In this document: piece by piece, positions 1 through 11,277 of the stretch
Position numbering within the stretch: position 1 is the stretch's first letter
How the letters are laid out: the number at the start of each line of letters is the position of its first letter
DNA from: Linyphia triangularis
Lineage: Eukaryota > Arthropoda > Arachnida > Araneae > Linyphiidae
NCBI GenBank assembly: GCA_963978545.1
Contig: OZ021722.1
Span: 2,852,001 to 2,916,000, forward strand
Direction of reading: 5' to 3'
DNA length: 64,000 nt
Program-made: the position numbers and the translations under genes
Notes under the pieces: generated by a model
Told to the model about the DNA's origin: nothing
Seen by the model: only the letters and a program-made list of their open reading frames with translations
The model's database searches: none

Positions 1-606
1 AGTAGGACATTCGAATATATCGCTCGTGTGGAATGTTTAACACCTTTTTGACCTCTTAAAGTGGGTTAATCGAGATCGGAATAGCTTACTTTTTCTATTT
101 TTACCATTGTTGATACTTGCGCCAGTTTTTTGAGTTGTGACGAAATGGGAAGTAGAACATTCGAATATCCCTCGTTTGGAACGTTTAACCCCTTTTAGAC
201 CTTTTAAAGGGGGTTAATCGAGATCGAAATAGCTTACTTTTTCTGTGTTTGCCTATGTCGACTTTTGCACCAATATTCAGAGTTGTGGACATGTGGGAAG
301 TGGTACATTCGAATATCTCTCGTTTGGAACGTTTAACCCCTTTTCGACCCCTTAAAGTGGGTTAATCGAGATCGGAATAGCTTACTTTTACTGTGTTTAC
401 TATTGTTAATATTTGTACCAATTTTTAAAGTTGTGACTATGTGGGAAGTAGGATATTCGAATATATCGCTCGTTTGGAACGTTTAACCCCTTTTCGACCC
501 CTTAAAGTGGGTTAATCGAGATCGGAATAGCTTACTTTTTCTATTTTTACCATTGTTGATATTTGTACCGATTTTCAGAGTTATGACTATGTGGGAAGTG
601 GGAGAA
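1..606. repeat. Tandem satellite, about 148-bp monomer
   Basis: Four full monomers begin at about 1, 151, 299 and 447, with a fifth start at 597 (spacings 150, 148, 148, 150). Each contains AGTxGxACATTCGAATAT, CGTTTAACCCCTTTT and GGGTTAATCGAGATCGGAAT. The array is cut by the window edge, so its total size is unknown. It lies in the unc-5 intron preceding the first TSP1 exon, or upstream of it. Confidence 0.92.
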
Positions 607-971
607 TTAGTGATGAGTGAGTCAGTGTTTTGCCTTATATATATAGAGATGGGTAATTGAAAGTAAAAATATTCTCAATTTTAAGTCATCATTTGACGCT
701 CGTGTCTAAACTCAACGTGTCTTTCTTAAAAAAAAAAAAAAAAAAAAAAGGTGGAAGAATATATACATTTAGAAAAGTTATCCATCATTTCTTCCGATCC
801 ACCTTTATGACACTCAGGGCCGTAATTGCCGATTCTGTAATGAATCTGGGTGGTGCGTTTCTTTCACCGATGAAATTCAATAAAAGTATTTCTTCCACTA
901 CTCCCCGATGGCCAATTCAACCTGATGTTGATTGGTATAAAAATCAATCTCGTAAAATTTTAAAAGAAGTT

Positions 972-1925
972 ACTCTTAAAGGGGAAAGTAAGAATCGTTT
1001 CCTGTATTCTCTGTGTCTTTTAGCCCCAGTGCATTTAGAAACTACTTGGTAAAAAACCCTTGAAGTTTGGTAAGAAAGTGATCACTTGATAAATTGCTTT
1101 CATTCAATGTCTATATATTTTAGATGAAAATTAAAATGGAAAAAGACAAAACCAGTGGGAGCCATTTAGAGGTCGGCGATATATCGATACGACGATATTT
1201 TTATCGATATTTCTAAAAAATATATCGATTTTAAAAATATCGATAAAAAAGTCACCGATATATCGATATTTTCAAACATTTTTAGTTTTTTGATGATCGT
1301 TTTGTAGTTCCATGTGTTTTTTTTTTTCGATTTTCTTTATTCCCTTTTCAAAAACTTCAAAACTAAAGCTTGAACTGAGCTAAGAGACAGTTAAAATGGC
1401 ACCAATATTCAATATTTTGCCATACACTTAAAAGCTATTGAAAATTATCTAAATTTTTCTTAAAATCACTGTAGCAATTAAGCGAAAATATTACCTTTTT
1501 TTTTTTGTAATTGATCCATTTCAGTTGAAAAAGTAATCACCTTACAAAAAAAGCAATCATGTAAAGTAGAAATTCGCTCCGAAAAACATTGTTTCATGCA
1601 AAATTGAAAATCAAATAAAAAATAAAAAACATGTATCGATATTTTATCGATATTTTTTTCTATGCAACGATATAGTATCGATAGTTATTTTGATCTATAT
1701 TTCCGACCTCTAGAGCCATTGCTTTATGCATTGAGATAAGGTTTTCAAATATAAAATCAAATATATTACGCACTATTTTCGAGTTTTTAGTTTATGTCAT
1801 TTCATTGGGTGATCAGTTTCGCATATACTCATCTAAATGTCGAGGTGGTTATACGAAGTAAATTCTAAGTGCACTGCACTAGAATGTTGTAACATAGCGA
1901 ATATAAGGAATGATCTTGGTTTTCG
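972..1925. mobile_element. Palindromic MITE, family B, with nested hAT-like element
   Basis: Both ends carry the family-B inverted repeat (left GCATTTAGAAACTACTTGG, right the complementary TAAATTCTAAGTGCACTG). Family B recurs ten times in the window, about 420 bp when uninterrupted. Here it is interrupted at 1167-1712. Left and right limits are approximate. Confidence 0.75.
1167..1712. mobile_element. Non-autonomous hAT-like element, family A
   Basis: Terminal inverted repeats TAGAGGTCGG / CCGACCTCTA are flanked by an exact 8-bp duplication GAGCCATT (1159-1166 and 1713-1720). An 8-bp duplication and TAGAG-type ends are hAT hallmarks. The interior is full of TATCGATA palindromes, with no coding capacity. 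Inserted in family-B MITE. 546 bp. Confidence 0.82.
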
Positions 1926-1967
1926 TTCGATCCCCCTCGCCTTTCTACTGATTGACATCAGATTTAA

Positions 1968-2003
<36 letters not shown>

Positions 2004-2035
2004 TCGACAAAATCTTTCGTGGTCTATTTAGAATA

Positions 2036-2475
2036 ATGAGGAACTTTCACGTTTTTTGGTTTTATTTTTAAATAAAAGTAGAGAGAAAATCATGAAAAAC
2101 AATACCATTCTATCAAAAATTTGAGCTCGGATAGATAGTTAAAAAAAATATTTAGTTTTTCACTTTGCGATTTGGCGGGAAAAAGCCACTTATGTGTGAA
2201 ACGTCAACGCGCAGATAATGAACCAGTCTAAAACCTGTTTTAGACGAGGAATGAGTGAGGTTTCTCCTTCTTTTTGCGACTTTATCTCTGCGTAACCACG
2301 TCACGGTTTTTTCATGCGTTTTTGGTCACGTGACCTTTGCTTTGATTTCGGCTAATTTCAAACTCGATTTTTGATTAATTGAAAGCATAGAGATAAAAAA
2401 AATAATTGCACCTACTCAAATATATTCGTTGGATCACACTAGAAAATACAAAAAAATATTCATTTTCCTCACTTG
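2036..2475. repeat. Dispersed repeat K, copy 1
   Basis: About 440 bp nearly identical to 41220-41665, beginning GAGGAACTTTCACG and ending TTCCTCACTTG. It contains CACGTGAC and CGTAACCACGTCACGG motifs. Class unknown; see copy 2 for a 13-bp target duplication. Confidence 0.8.
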
Positions 2476-2759
2476 GGCCTCGTCGTAAAATTGTGTTTCC
2501 CAAAACCAGGATAACTCTAGTAGCAAAAAAAGTTCAAATTTAATTAATAGATATCAAGTTACACCCTTTGATATCATGTCAGTGGAATGAAACATCATAT
2601 TTTTACTAATTAGTTCATAAGGAACTCCTGTGCCAATTTTCAATCCAAATTCGTTAGAAAAATGAGTGAGTGAGGGATTTGTAGGTACAGGGTGTCCAGT
2701 GGAAGGACTCCCTCGATTTTAAAGTAACTCGAAAACCAAGATCGATAAAATAATGAAAC

Positions 2760-3042
2760 AAAAAGTAGAGTTATTTTGAAAGAATTAGTTACAAATGTTG
2801 CCGACAGGTGGAGCTGTACACTTTAGTTCTTTTAACTAAAGAGTACTTTGGAGGTCAGTGATCGGACAGTTCCACTGTTTAAACGTGAAAAGAAGTGATT
2901 GCGACGATTGACTGCAGATGACAAATGTAATAACATACTTCTGGAATTTTGCAACTGCAGCGCCACCTGTTGGCGACATTTATAACTAATTTTGAAACTT
3001 CCCCGTTTCCAATTTTTACAACTTTCAAAACAACTCTACTTT
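2760..3042. repeat. Fold-back repeat upstream of first TSP1 exon
   Basis: The left arm (2760-2820, containing AAAAAGTAGAGTTATTTTGA and GCCGACAGGTGGAGCTG) is complementary to the right arm (2957-3042), which has a roughly 30-bp interruption. The right arm ends 55 bp before the exon and supplies the poly-T run ahead of the acceptor. Probably a degenerate MITE. Confidence 0.7.
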
Positions 3043-3097
3043 TTTTTTTTTTAAGCCTTTGAAAAGCATTTCTAATTGTTGTTTCTCTCTTCTGCAG

Positions 3098-3265
3098 TGA
3101 ATGGCGGTTGGTCGACGTGGTCCCCTTGGTCCGAGTGTACCACGCGTTGCGGTCGCGGTCACCAGCAGCGGTCCCGCCTCTGCACCAACCCCGCGCCACT
3201 GAATGGTGGACGCCCCTGCGCCGGAGAGACGCTGCAGAAGACAGACTGCACGACGCTGTGTCCAG
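3098..3265 (+). CDS. Unc5: unc-5 exon: first thrombospondin type-1 module
   Basis: The exon encodes a complete TSP1 repeat of 56 residues starting [14 protein letters not shown] and ending TTLCP. It has the WxxWxxW tryptophan ladder that is normally C-mannosylated, then CTTRCGRG and six cysteines. It starts after TTCTGCAG and ends before GTAAG, phase 1 at both ends, so it can be skipped without frameshift. The residue before the second cysteine is Arg, so the O-fucose consensus CxxS/TC is absent. Fold-back repeats lie on both sides. Confidence 0.93.
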
Positions 3266-6200
3266 GTAAGCACACATTCCTCCAAAATTCCATTAGGATT
3301 GTTTTTAGCAGACCTCGGGACAACGTTACTGGTATTTTGCGAGACATTTTTGAGGCTTCAGGTACTGTTCCAACGGAATTCATGGTTTATTACTCTTCTG
3401 ATATCTCGTTGGCCGCATAAAGATATAGTCCCGGGCCAATCGCAACTTTTATTGTAATATTGATAAGCTATGCACATAGTTTTGTAGCAAAAGAAGAAAA
3501 TAATTAAAATTTAAATTCCAAAGCTTTTAATATTTTACTTTTCTAACAACGGATACTATGGGAGTTTTAACGAACCGGCCACAGATCGTTCCAATCAGCC
3601 GTCAGAGTGTAGTAAAACCGGTTCACACGTCGTTGTAGCGTATTCAGTGAGCTGAAGTAAGCCTGTCCCCAATGTATTGCGGCCAACGAGATTATCAGAA
3701 GAGTAATAAACCATGAATCTCGTTGGAACAGTACCTGAAGCCTCAAAAATGTCTCGCAAAACACATAGCAAAGAAATGATAAAGTGCTCTTTGGCGTAGC
3801 TCACAAAAGAACGAAAACAGGAACTTCAATCGTACAATTTTGATGTAATAACTGCTTGCCAGTGTTCTTAAAAATTAATTATTAGTATTTGGTATAAAGT
3901 GGGTTTTAATGTAAATTTTATAATGAGTTTTATTTTAAAAGTTTCTTAATTGTTAGCCATTCTATTAGATATGTTAAATATCCATAAAATGATACAACTT
4001 ATTTCCATTTCTCAATCCGTTATAGTAACTTTGTTTGTGGTGCGCAAAATTTTCGTAGGTAGATCGACAAGTATATTTGTCGTCATCCAATCGAACCGGA
4101 ACTAGGAAGATAGACTCGTTGTCGATGACAAAATACATTCTACCAATTATAAAAAGTTAATCGATGGCACTGAATCAAAGGTTTTCTTGTAAATGTTAAC
4201 ACTATGAAAAGTCGATCTGAGCTCAAAAACTACATAAAAGTTGCACGTAAAAATTGGCATACGTATAAAGAATTCAAAGTAGAAAAAAAAGAAAGAGTAA
4301 AAACTTTGTTTTAATGGATCAAAAAGATTACCAGATAAAGAAAATGCTAATTACTATACTAAACTCCAACTTAACTTGACATCACTAGACGATAGATCTT
4401 CACCGTGCTCATAGGCAGTTAATCCATTTTAGCGGATTGAAGACATAATTCTCGCCAGCCGACCAAACGGTATAGTGGTTAGCGTGCTGGCTTCTAGACC
4501 GCGAGGTTGCGGGTTCCGAGTCCCGTGTTGGCATGGGTGTTTGTAAATGTATGTTGGTTTGTTAAATGACGAAATGTTTCGGCGCATTATAGCCCTCGTG
4601 TTGCTGACGGCGCCAGATAATCTGATAATAACCAACCAACTTAAAAGCCAGTCAAGTCGCCTCGTTGTCCGACGTTAAGTTGTTTACAAGTCGGCCGGGT
4701 TCATCTTATGTGTGGCATAAATTGCTCTCAGCACTTTTCGACCGACCGACTTTAAGTGGCTTTTCGCAAAAGGAGGAAATCGGGGCTGGAATAACTTATT
4801 TGAGGTTGACATTGGCACTCGAGGTATTTATTGAGGTTGGAATTCCTTGGAAGATGTCAGTTGGATGCAATTAGATTTATGCATGGGAAACTAGTTGTTC
4901 CTACATTTCGACTGTCCTGTTTAAAAACACAGTGGTCACAGAAATGGAAATCAAAGAAACGTTAGAGAGTTTTCTGATTCTGGTAAAAAAAATCAATCAG
5001 GGAAATGTCAGGGGGACTTTTTAAAATTTCACGAAAATCGGGGAATTTTTTTCCCCCCATTTTTTTTGCCGCCATTTACACGGAGAATTGTGTTGGTAAT
5101 CGTTTGAAGTTTCATGTTAGGAAATAATTGAAACTTTTCATTACCGCTAAAACTATTTTTTTAAAAATTGGCACGTTATCTCTTTTAGCACACAAGTTTT
5201 ATTTGATCACACATCTGGAAAAGTTGAGAAAATTATGGGGGAAAAAAAATGTTGCTGTTAAATCAAGGAGTTTTTTTTTTTTTTTTTAGAAATGTATGAG
5301 GGAACTTTTTGTCCTGAATTTCGTGCCCACCCTGCAGTAGAATGTGATATATGCATTTAATATTGGTATTTAAAAAAAAAAACTTAGTACCAGCTGACTG
5401 CTCGATTTTATTAAAGCGAACAAAAACATATTAATTTTACTAAGGATTGGTTAAAAAGCTAAGAATAAGGAATGGAAGCTTTTTAAAGCTAAGAATAGAG
5501 TTTTTATCAGTGCCAAATTTTTAAAACAATTTTTTTTCTTTCTATCTTCTAAAACTTGTTATTTGCTTAGTTTATATCCAATATGGCCCATTTTGACCCT
5601 CTTCCCATTTTATTATAAATTTTTGATGGAAGTCTCCCCTATATATAAGCTTCAATTTCCCCAAAGGACAACATTTTGAGATTGGAACTTTTTGAACAAA
5701 AATTCTCGTTAAGGTCGTCCCCGATACTATTTCAATGAGGGAAAATAACGTTTCAAAGAATGTTGTCTAATGACTCCAAACTTATATGGTGTTAAAAAAG
5801 CTTACAAAGCAAACAAACACATTTTTATAATTTCGTCAAGTACTAGGTTATTTGATTGGTCAGCCGACTTTTTTTTTTCTTCTTTTTTTCACCTTTATAC
5901 GGATGGAAAAAGAATTTTTCGGGATTTTGTTTCACTTGCTATTTATTAGTTTAGTTGACCGGCGTTGCGCGGCTTTAAATATCTATGGACCAACTTTACG
6001 AGCTACAACTCAGATTCCAAACTGTATTTTCGATTACCTGGAATGGTCAAGACTCCTACGGCAAGAAATAAAAAAAAAATGGTTTAAAAAAGTTCAATAG
6101 AAATAGTAGCCGCCTTAACTACAATCCATCGGAATAAAGTTGTGTTCCTAATAATCTGTATTTGTCTATACTCATTATAGAAAACGAAAGGCCGGTTCAA

Positions 6201-9200
6201 ATTTGTTCAGTAGATCTCATGCTACGATTATAACACTTTAGGGGCTGGAAAAGGATAATGGCAGTGGGTTTTTCAAATTCTAAAGTAACCAGTTACCTTC
6301 CACTTGTTTCGAAGATTATTGCGCAAAATTTTATCGATATCGGAATGAAATTATACATTTCAAGTTATGATCATACCTCTTAACGGGTGGAAAAGAGAGG
6401 TTTTTCGAAATTTCACGCAATCGGTAACTTTTTTTAAGAGTTACTGACTGAAACGAACTTCACGCGAGTTGTTTCGCGTAATTAAACATTCTTTCTTGCC
6501 ATGGTTACAATAACTTAATACACTAATCGACTTAACAAATAAAAACACATTACGCGAAATTTTTGATGACCTTATATTATTTTACCGTTAATTTAAGCAG
6601 TTTGCACATAAAAAATGACTGGACGCATAAATTTTATGGCATTAAAAATGTATATTGCAAACAGCATAATTTATATAATGTTTTGCTTGATAGACCAAGT
6701 ATAATGAATTCTTTATCTTCAAAAACATTATATAATCTAAGCTATTGTTTCGGTAGTAAATAATTAATAAGTAAAAACAACTTTAAGACTTTTTTTTTAT
6801 TTATTAAAATAACTTTCTTGCAAAGTATTTAAGATGACGATATTTAACGAGCTTTTAGATTTCTATCGTTGTGAACTAGAGGCGTTGTGTTAGGGTACTT
6901 ACTTGAGGTCGGCGATATATCGATACGACGATATTTTTATCGATACTTAAAAAAAAATATCGATACAAGTCACCGATTTATCGATATTTTCAAACATTTT
7001 TAGTTTTTTGATGATCGTTTTGTAGTTCCATGTGTTTTTTCGATTTTCTTTATTCCCTTTTCAAAAACTTCAAAACTAAAGTTTGAACTTGGAGGATAGA
7101 CAGTTAAAATGGCACCCTAACAAAACAAAAAAACGTGATGTAATAGATAAGATCATTTATTATTAGTTATTAGCATTGCGCTGTTTCTGTTGTCAGCGTG
7201 TGCCTGGAATTTGTATTTAATTTTAAATATTAAAAACATCTCTATCAGCAAGATATGAGATAAACTACTTTTCAAAATTTCTTCTTAAAAAAATAAATGT
7301 GAATTTATGCATTGACATCCAAATGTATTTTATTTATTCTGATTGGTAAAATAATTTATTTATTCTGATTGATAATATAATTTATTTATTCTGATTGGAT
7401 AATATAATTTATTTATTCTGATTGATAATATAATTTATTTTTTCTAATAATATAATTTATTTATTAAAGCAATTTTTATAATTTATTTTTTAAAACAATT
7501 TTTATAATTTATTTTTTAAAACAATTTTTATAATTTATTAAAACAATTTTTATAATTTATTTATTAAAACAATTTTTATAATTTATTTTTTAAAACAATT
7601 TTTATAATTTATTTTTTAAAACAATTTTTATAATTTATTTATTAAAACAATTTTTATAATTTATTTATTAAAACAATTTTTATAATTTATTTTTTAAAAC
7701 AATTTTTATAATTTATTTATTAAAACAATTTTTATAATTTATTTATTAAATTTTTTTTTATAATTTATTTATTAAAAAAAATTATAATTTATTTACTAAA
7801 ACAATTTTTATAATTTATTTACTAAAACAATTTTTATAATTTATTTATTAAAACAATTTTTATAATTTATTTATTAAAACAATTTGGCATGAATTCATAA
7901 AAAGTAGAAATTTGCCCCGAAAAACTTTGTTTCTGTCAAAATTAAAAAAAAAAATATATTATGTATCGATATATCGATATTATTTTCTATGCAATGATAG
8001 TATCGATATTTCTGACCTCTAGTACTTCTTACACAGGGGATGTATAGTGCGAGGTAAAATTAAACCCTCTATGGGAGTTGGTCAGTTTAACATTTAATCA
8101 AGTAAGCCCCCGGCTCCACTGTGTAAGTACCTTTTAGATGTTCGACGAAATTCACAGTAAGTTTACCGATTTATTATCATGGCGCTTGAATGCAATTTTG
8201 AATCTTACAGCCGTCATAAATCCAGTGCCACATTCGCGCGAATTGGAACACGTTTGGTTTCAATTTTAGTCGAGTTGAAACACAAAGGAACTTTTTATGG
8301 CTTCCCGTGATATATCAAATTCATTTTTTTACTGGGGGAATGCGAAAACTTCTCGATTTGGTTGAGAAGAAAACGTGACCATAAACATTTCTTCAAAATT
8401 TCGATTTTTTGTTTTGTTTTTTTGTTAAAGTCGAATTTTGATATTAAATCAATTGATCGTTTCTATTGAATCAAACGATTCAATAGAAAATAATTGTATT
8501 AATAAATGTTCTATTTGTTGGTTCCACTAATGAGATACAGATTGATAAAATAGAATTGGTCCCCTATTATATTGGTTGTAAACTTATTCACCTTTAAAAG
8601 GAAGTCCTAGTAAAAGGATCATTTCCCTATACTCTCTACGTTACAATCTGCTAGCCCGGTGCATTTAGAAACTACTTTGAAGAAAATCTTGAAATTTGGT
8701 AAGTAGGTACGAAAATGACTTCACTTCGTGATATGTTATAATTTGTTTTCATTTAATATCTATGTCAACCTGTCGGCTGAGGGGTTAGCGCTCTGGCCTC
8801 GCATGCCAAAAGTGCCGCGTTCGAATCCTGGAATTAGACATGGATGTTCGTTGTTAACATGCAGGTCCCGGCCTGATTAGCCGCTATTCTGCAGAAAAAT
8901 GGGTCGTTGAGCGTACAAACCAAACCATTTAATACTGATACGAATTTCTGTATATTTGTAAATATTTCGTAGCATTAATTATGTAAAAAAATAAATTTAT
9001 GTACATTTCGCATAAGGCAGTACAATAGTTTGTTTTTCTGCAATGAGTCTCTTGATGCTTGATAACGAGTTTTACAGAGATAACGCTAGGACGCGAGTTT
9101 TACAAGAAGCAGGGCATTTAACATTATGTTAATGGCAATCTCGCCAAATTGGCGAGATAGAGCCAAGTTGTTGATGGTTTTGGTGACTAATTTTTGTCGC

Positions 9201-11215
9201 CAAATTTGGCGAGAAATAACCAAATGTAGCCAAACTTGGCTACCATTTGGCGACATTTTCGGTCCCCATGTACATGTATAGGACTTTTCGACTACGATCT
9301 GGAAAGTTCTCCAAATATCTACCTCTAGAAGTTTCAAGAAGGTTCGCCTCCCCTATATAAGCCCGAGTGAGTTGAGTCACGGAGTTAGTTGAGTCCTTTA
9401 GTTGACCCTAATTACTGAGTTGAGATACTGAGTCTCAGTGAGCATGAGTCTCAGTAAAGCGAACTGTATTGCATTGTCTTTTGCGGCGATTTTAGCAGTT
9501 GTGCTGTCAAGTTTTTAATTGCTGTTTCGTGCTCTATTGTTGTGAAAAGAGCTGCATTGAGTCTACTAGAACGAGAAGTTCGGAGTTGTAAGAGAATCTA
9601 CCAAGAGTTATATCGGAATAAATTTCTGCAAGTTTTGATCTGCTTTGGCTTCAAGTCTTTCGAACCCACCAACGCAACAATACTTATCAATTATAGATGA
9701 AAATTAAAAAAGTAAAAGACTTTTGCAGGTGGCACCACTGTAGAGGTGTTGAAGTAAGGATTTCAAATATAAAATAAAATATATTAGACTCTATTTTCGC
9801 TATTATATGGCTGTTTTGTACACCAATTGTAGAAAAATGTGGGTTTTTTTTCCCTTCATGTTTTGAGTGTACGCAATATGGACGAAAACTTGAATGACAG
9901 ATCCCATTGCCACCCTGTACTCCAGATTTGAACATCGTAGATCAATTCGTTTGGGAGCCATGCTGACACACAGAGAAACATTTTTTCTGGACCGCTTTTT
10001 TTTAAGGATGTTGCAATACGTGGAGAAATGCAAAACAATCGAAAACATTATTTTCATTATTGCATGAACATATGGGTAATTAAAAGTAAGAAAAGGATAA
10101 AAGAATAAAATTTTTTATATACAGATGAATCGATTACATTACGTGAAAATAGTACATTTATGGTATGTTTGCAATGGGGATTTACGTATACTTGCATCGA
10201 CAAAAAATAAGGGGAAAAAAAAAAATGCTTTTGCAATTCTAATTCTCCAATGTCTTATGTAAGAAGTTTTTTTTTTTTAATTATCTTTAAATAAAAAAAA
10301 AAAAAAAATCGCATTCGATCTGAAAACTCCACCAACTCCAAAAAATATTATCTCCCCTTTTCCCCACAAACACTTCCAAAAACCACGATTTTCAGGGAGG
10401 GGATAAACTCCCCGAGTTCTTTTTTTTTTTAACGGGCATTTCGGAATAATTCTTTCTTTGAGAAATTCCACATCTCGAGAAGAAATCTCGGCTGCAGTAA
10501 ATTTACGTCTCAACTCAACTCGAAAAGGGAAGAAATCGTCTGACAAGAGAAGGAGAAGGGAATGGAGAAAAGGGGAAGGGAGGGGGGGGGGGGGAGAGGA
10601 GAATAATCTGATAACATCTCTTCCCACCAGATGACGCTGCTGTCATCTTCCGGGAAGAATGAAGAGGGGAGATCAGACGATAAAGGTGGACAAGGTCGGG
10701 GAGGGGTTAGTGATGAGTGGGCAGGGGGAGGGAGGGTCGCTAAAAAATAAGAGTTTATCGCAGAATATTCACTTTGTTAAAACAATGTAGAAAGAGATAA
10801 GTTTGAGGAACGGAAGGTATGTTTTTTTTATTTGTTGAGTGTCGTCTAAAATTATATTTTTTAAAGTCTTTAGTACCAAAATTTTGCTTGTTGAAATATT
10901 AAAATCGTTGCTTCCGATCGTTTGTTATTACAATTCAATAGGGCTAGAGTGTAACAATTACTATAAGAAAAGCAAAACATTTTAATTAAATACATTTTGG
11001 AAACGTAGTTTGCGCATATTTTGCTGATAAAGATGTTTTTAATATTTAAAATTAGATGGGCAAGCACATGCTAACTTCAGAATCGGCGCTGTGTTAATGG
11101 CTATGAAAATTGGAGATGCATTTAAAGGATTTATGTTAAAAACTTCTTTTTTTTTATGGATTGTATTATTTACGGACGATAATTACACTTTTTTTTCAAC
11201 TCATTAATAAGAAAG

Positions 11216-11277
<62 letters not shown>

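Larger units (their letters stand above)
8595..9806. mobile_element. MITE family B carrying a SINE and a solo LTR
   Basis: The left arm (GGAAGTCCTAG..., GCATTTAGAAACTACTTTGA) runs to 8758. The element resumes at about 9690 with AAAGACTTTTGCAGGTGGC and fades near 9806. Between the two lie SINE family 2 (8759-8925) and a solo LTR (8936-9679), so at least two later insertions entered this MITE. Confidence 0.7.

Noticed and set aside
1..3097. Missing UNC-5 Ig-domain exons
   Set aside because: No frame with Ig cysteine/tryptophan spacing and splice signals is present; the segment is satellite, MITE, hAT-like and other repeat DNA.
4458..4540. Functional tRNA genes at the twelve tRNA-like heads
   Set aside because: The A and B boxes are present, but the cloverleaf is not maintained, each copy continues into a shared non-tRNA body, and the copies have target duplications; they are SINEs.
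10277..10627. Proline/serine-rich minus-strand protein
   Set aside because: Caused by the purine/pyrimidine bias of the region, with no homologous motif or splice context.
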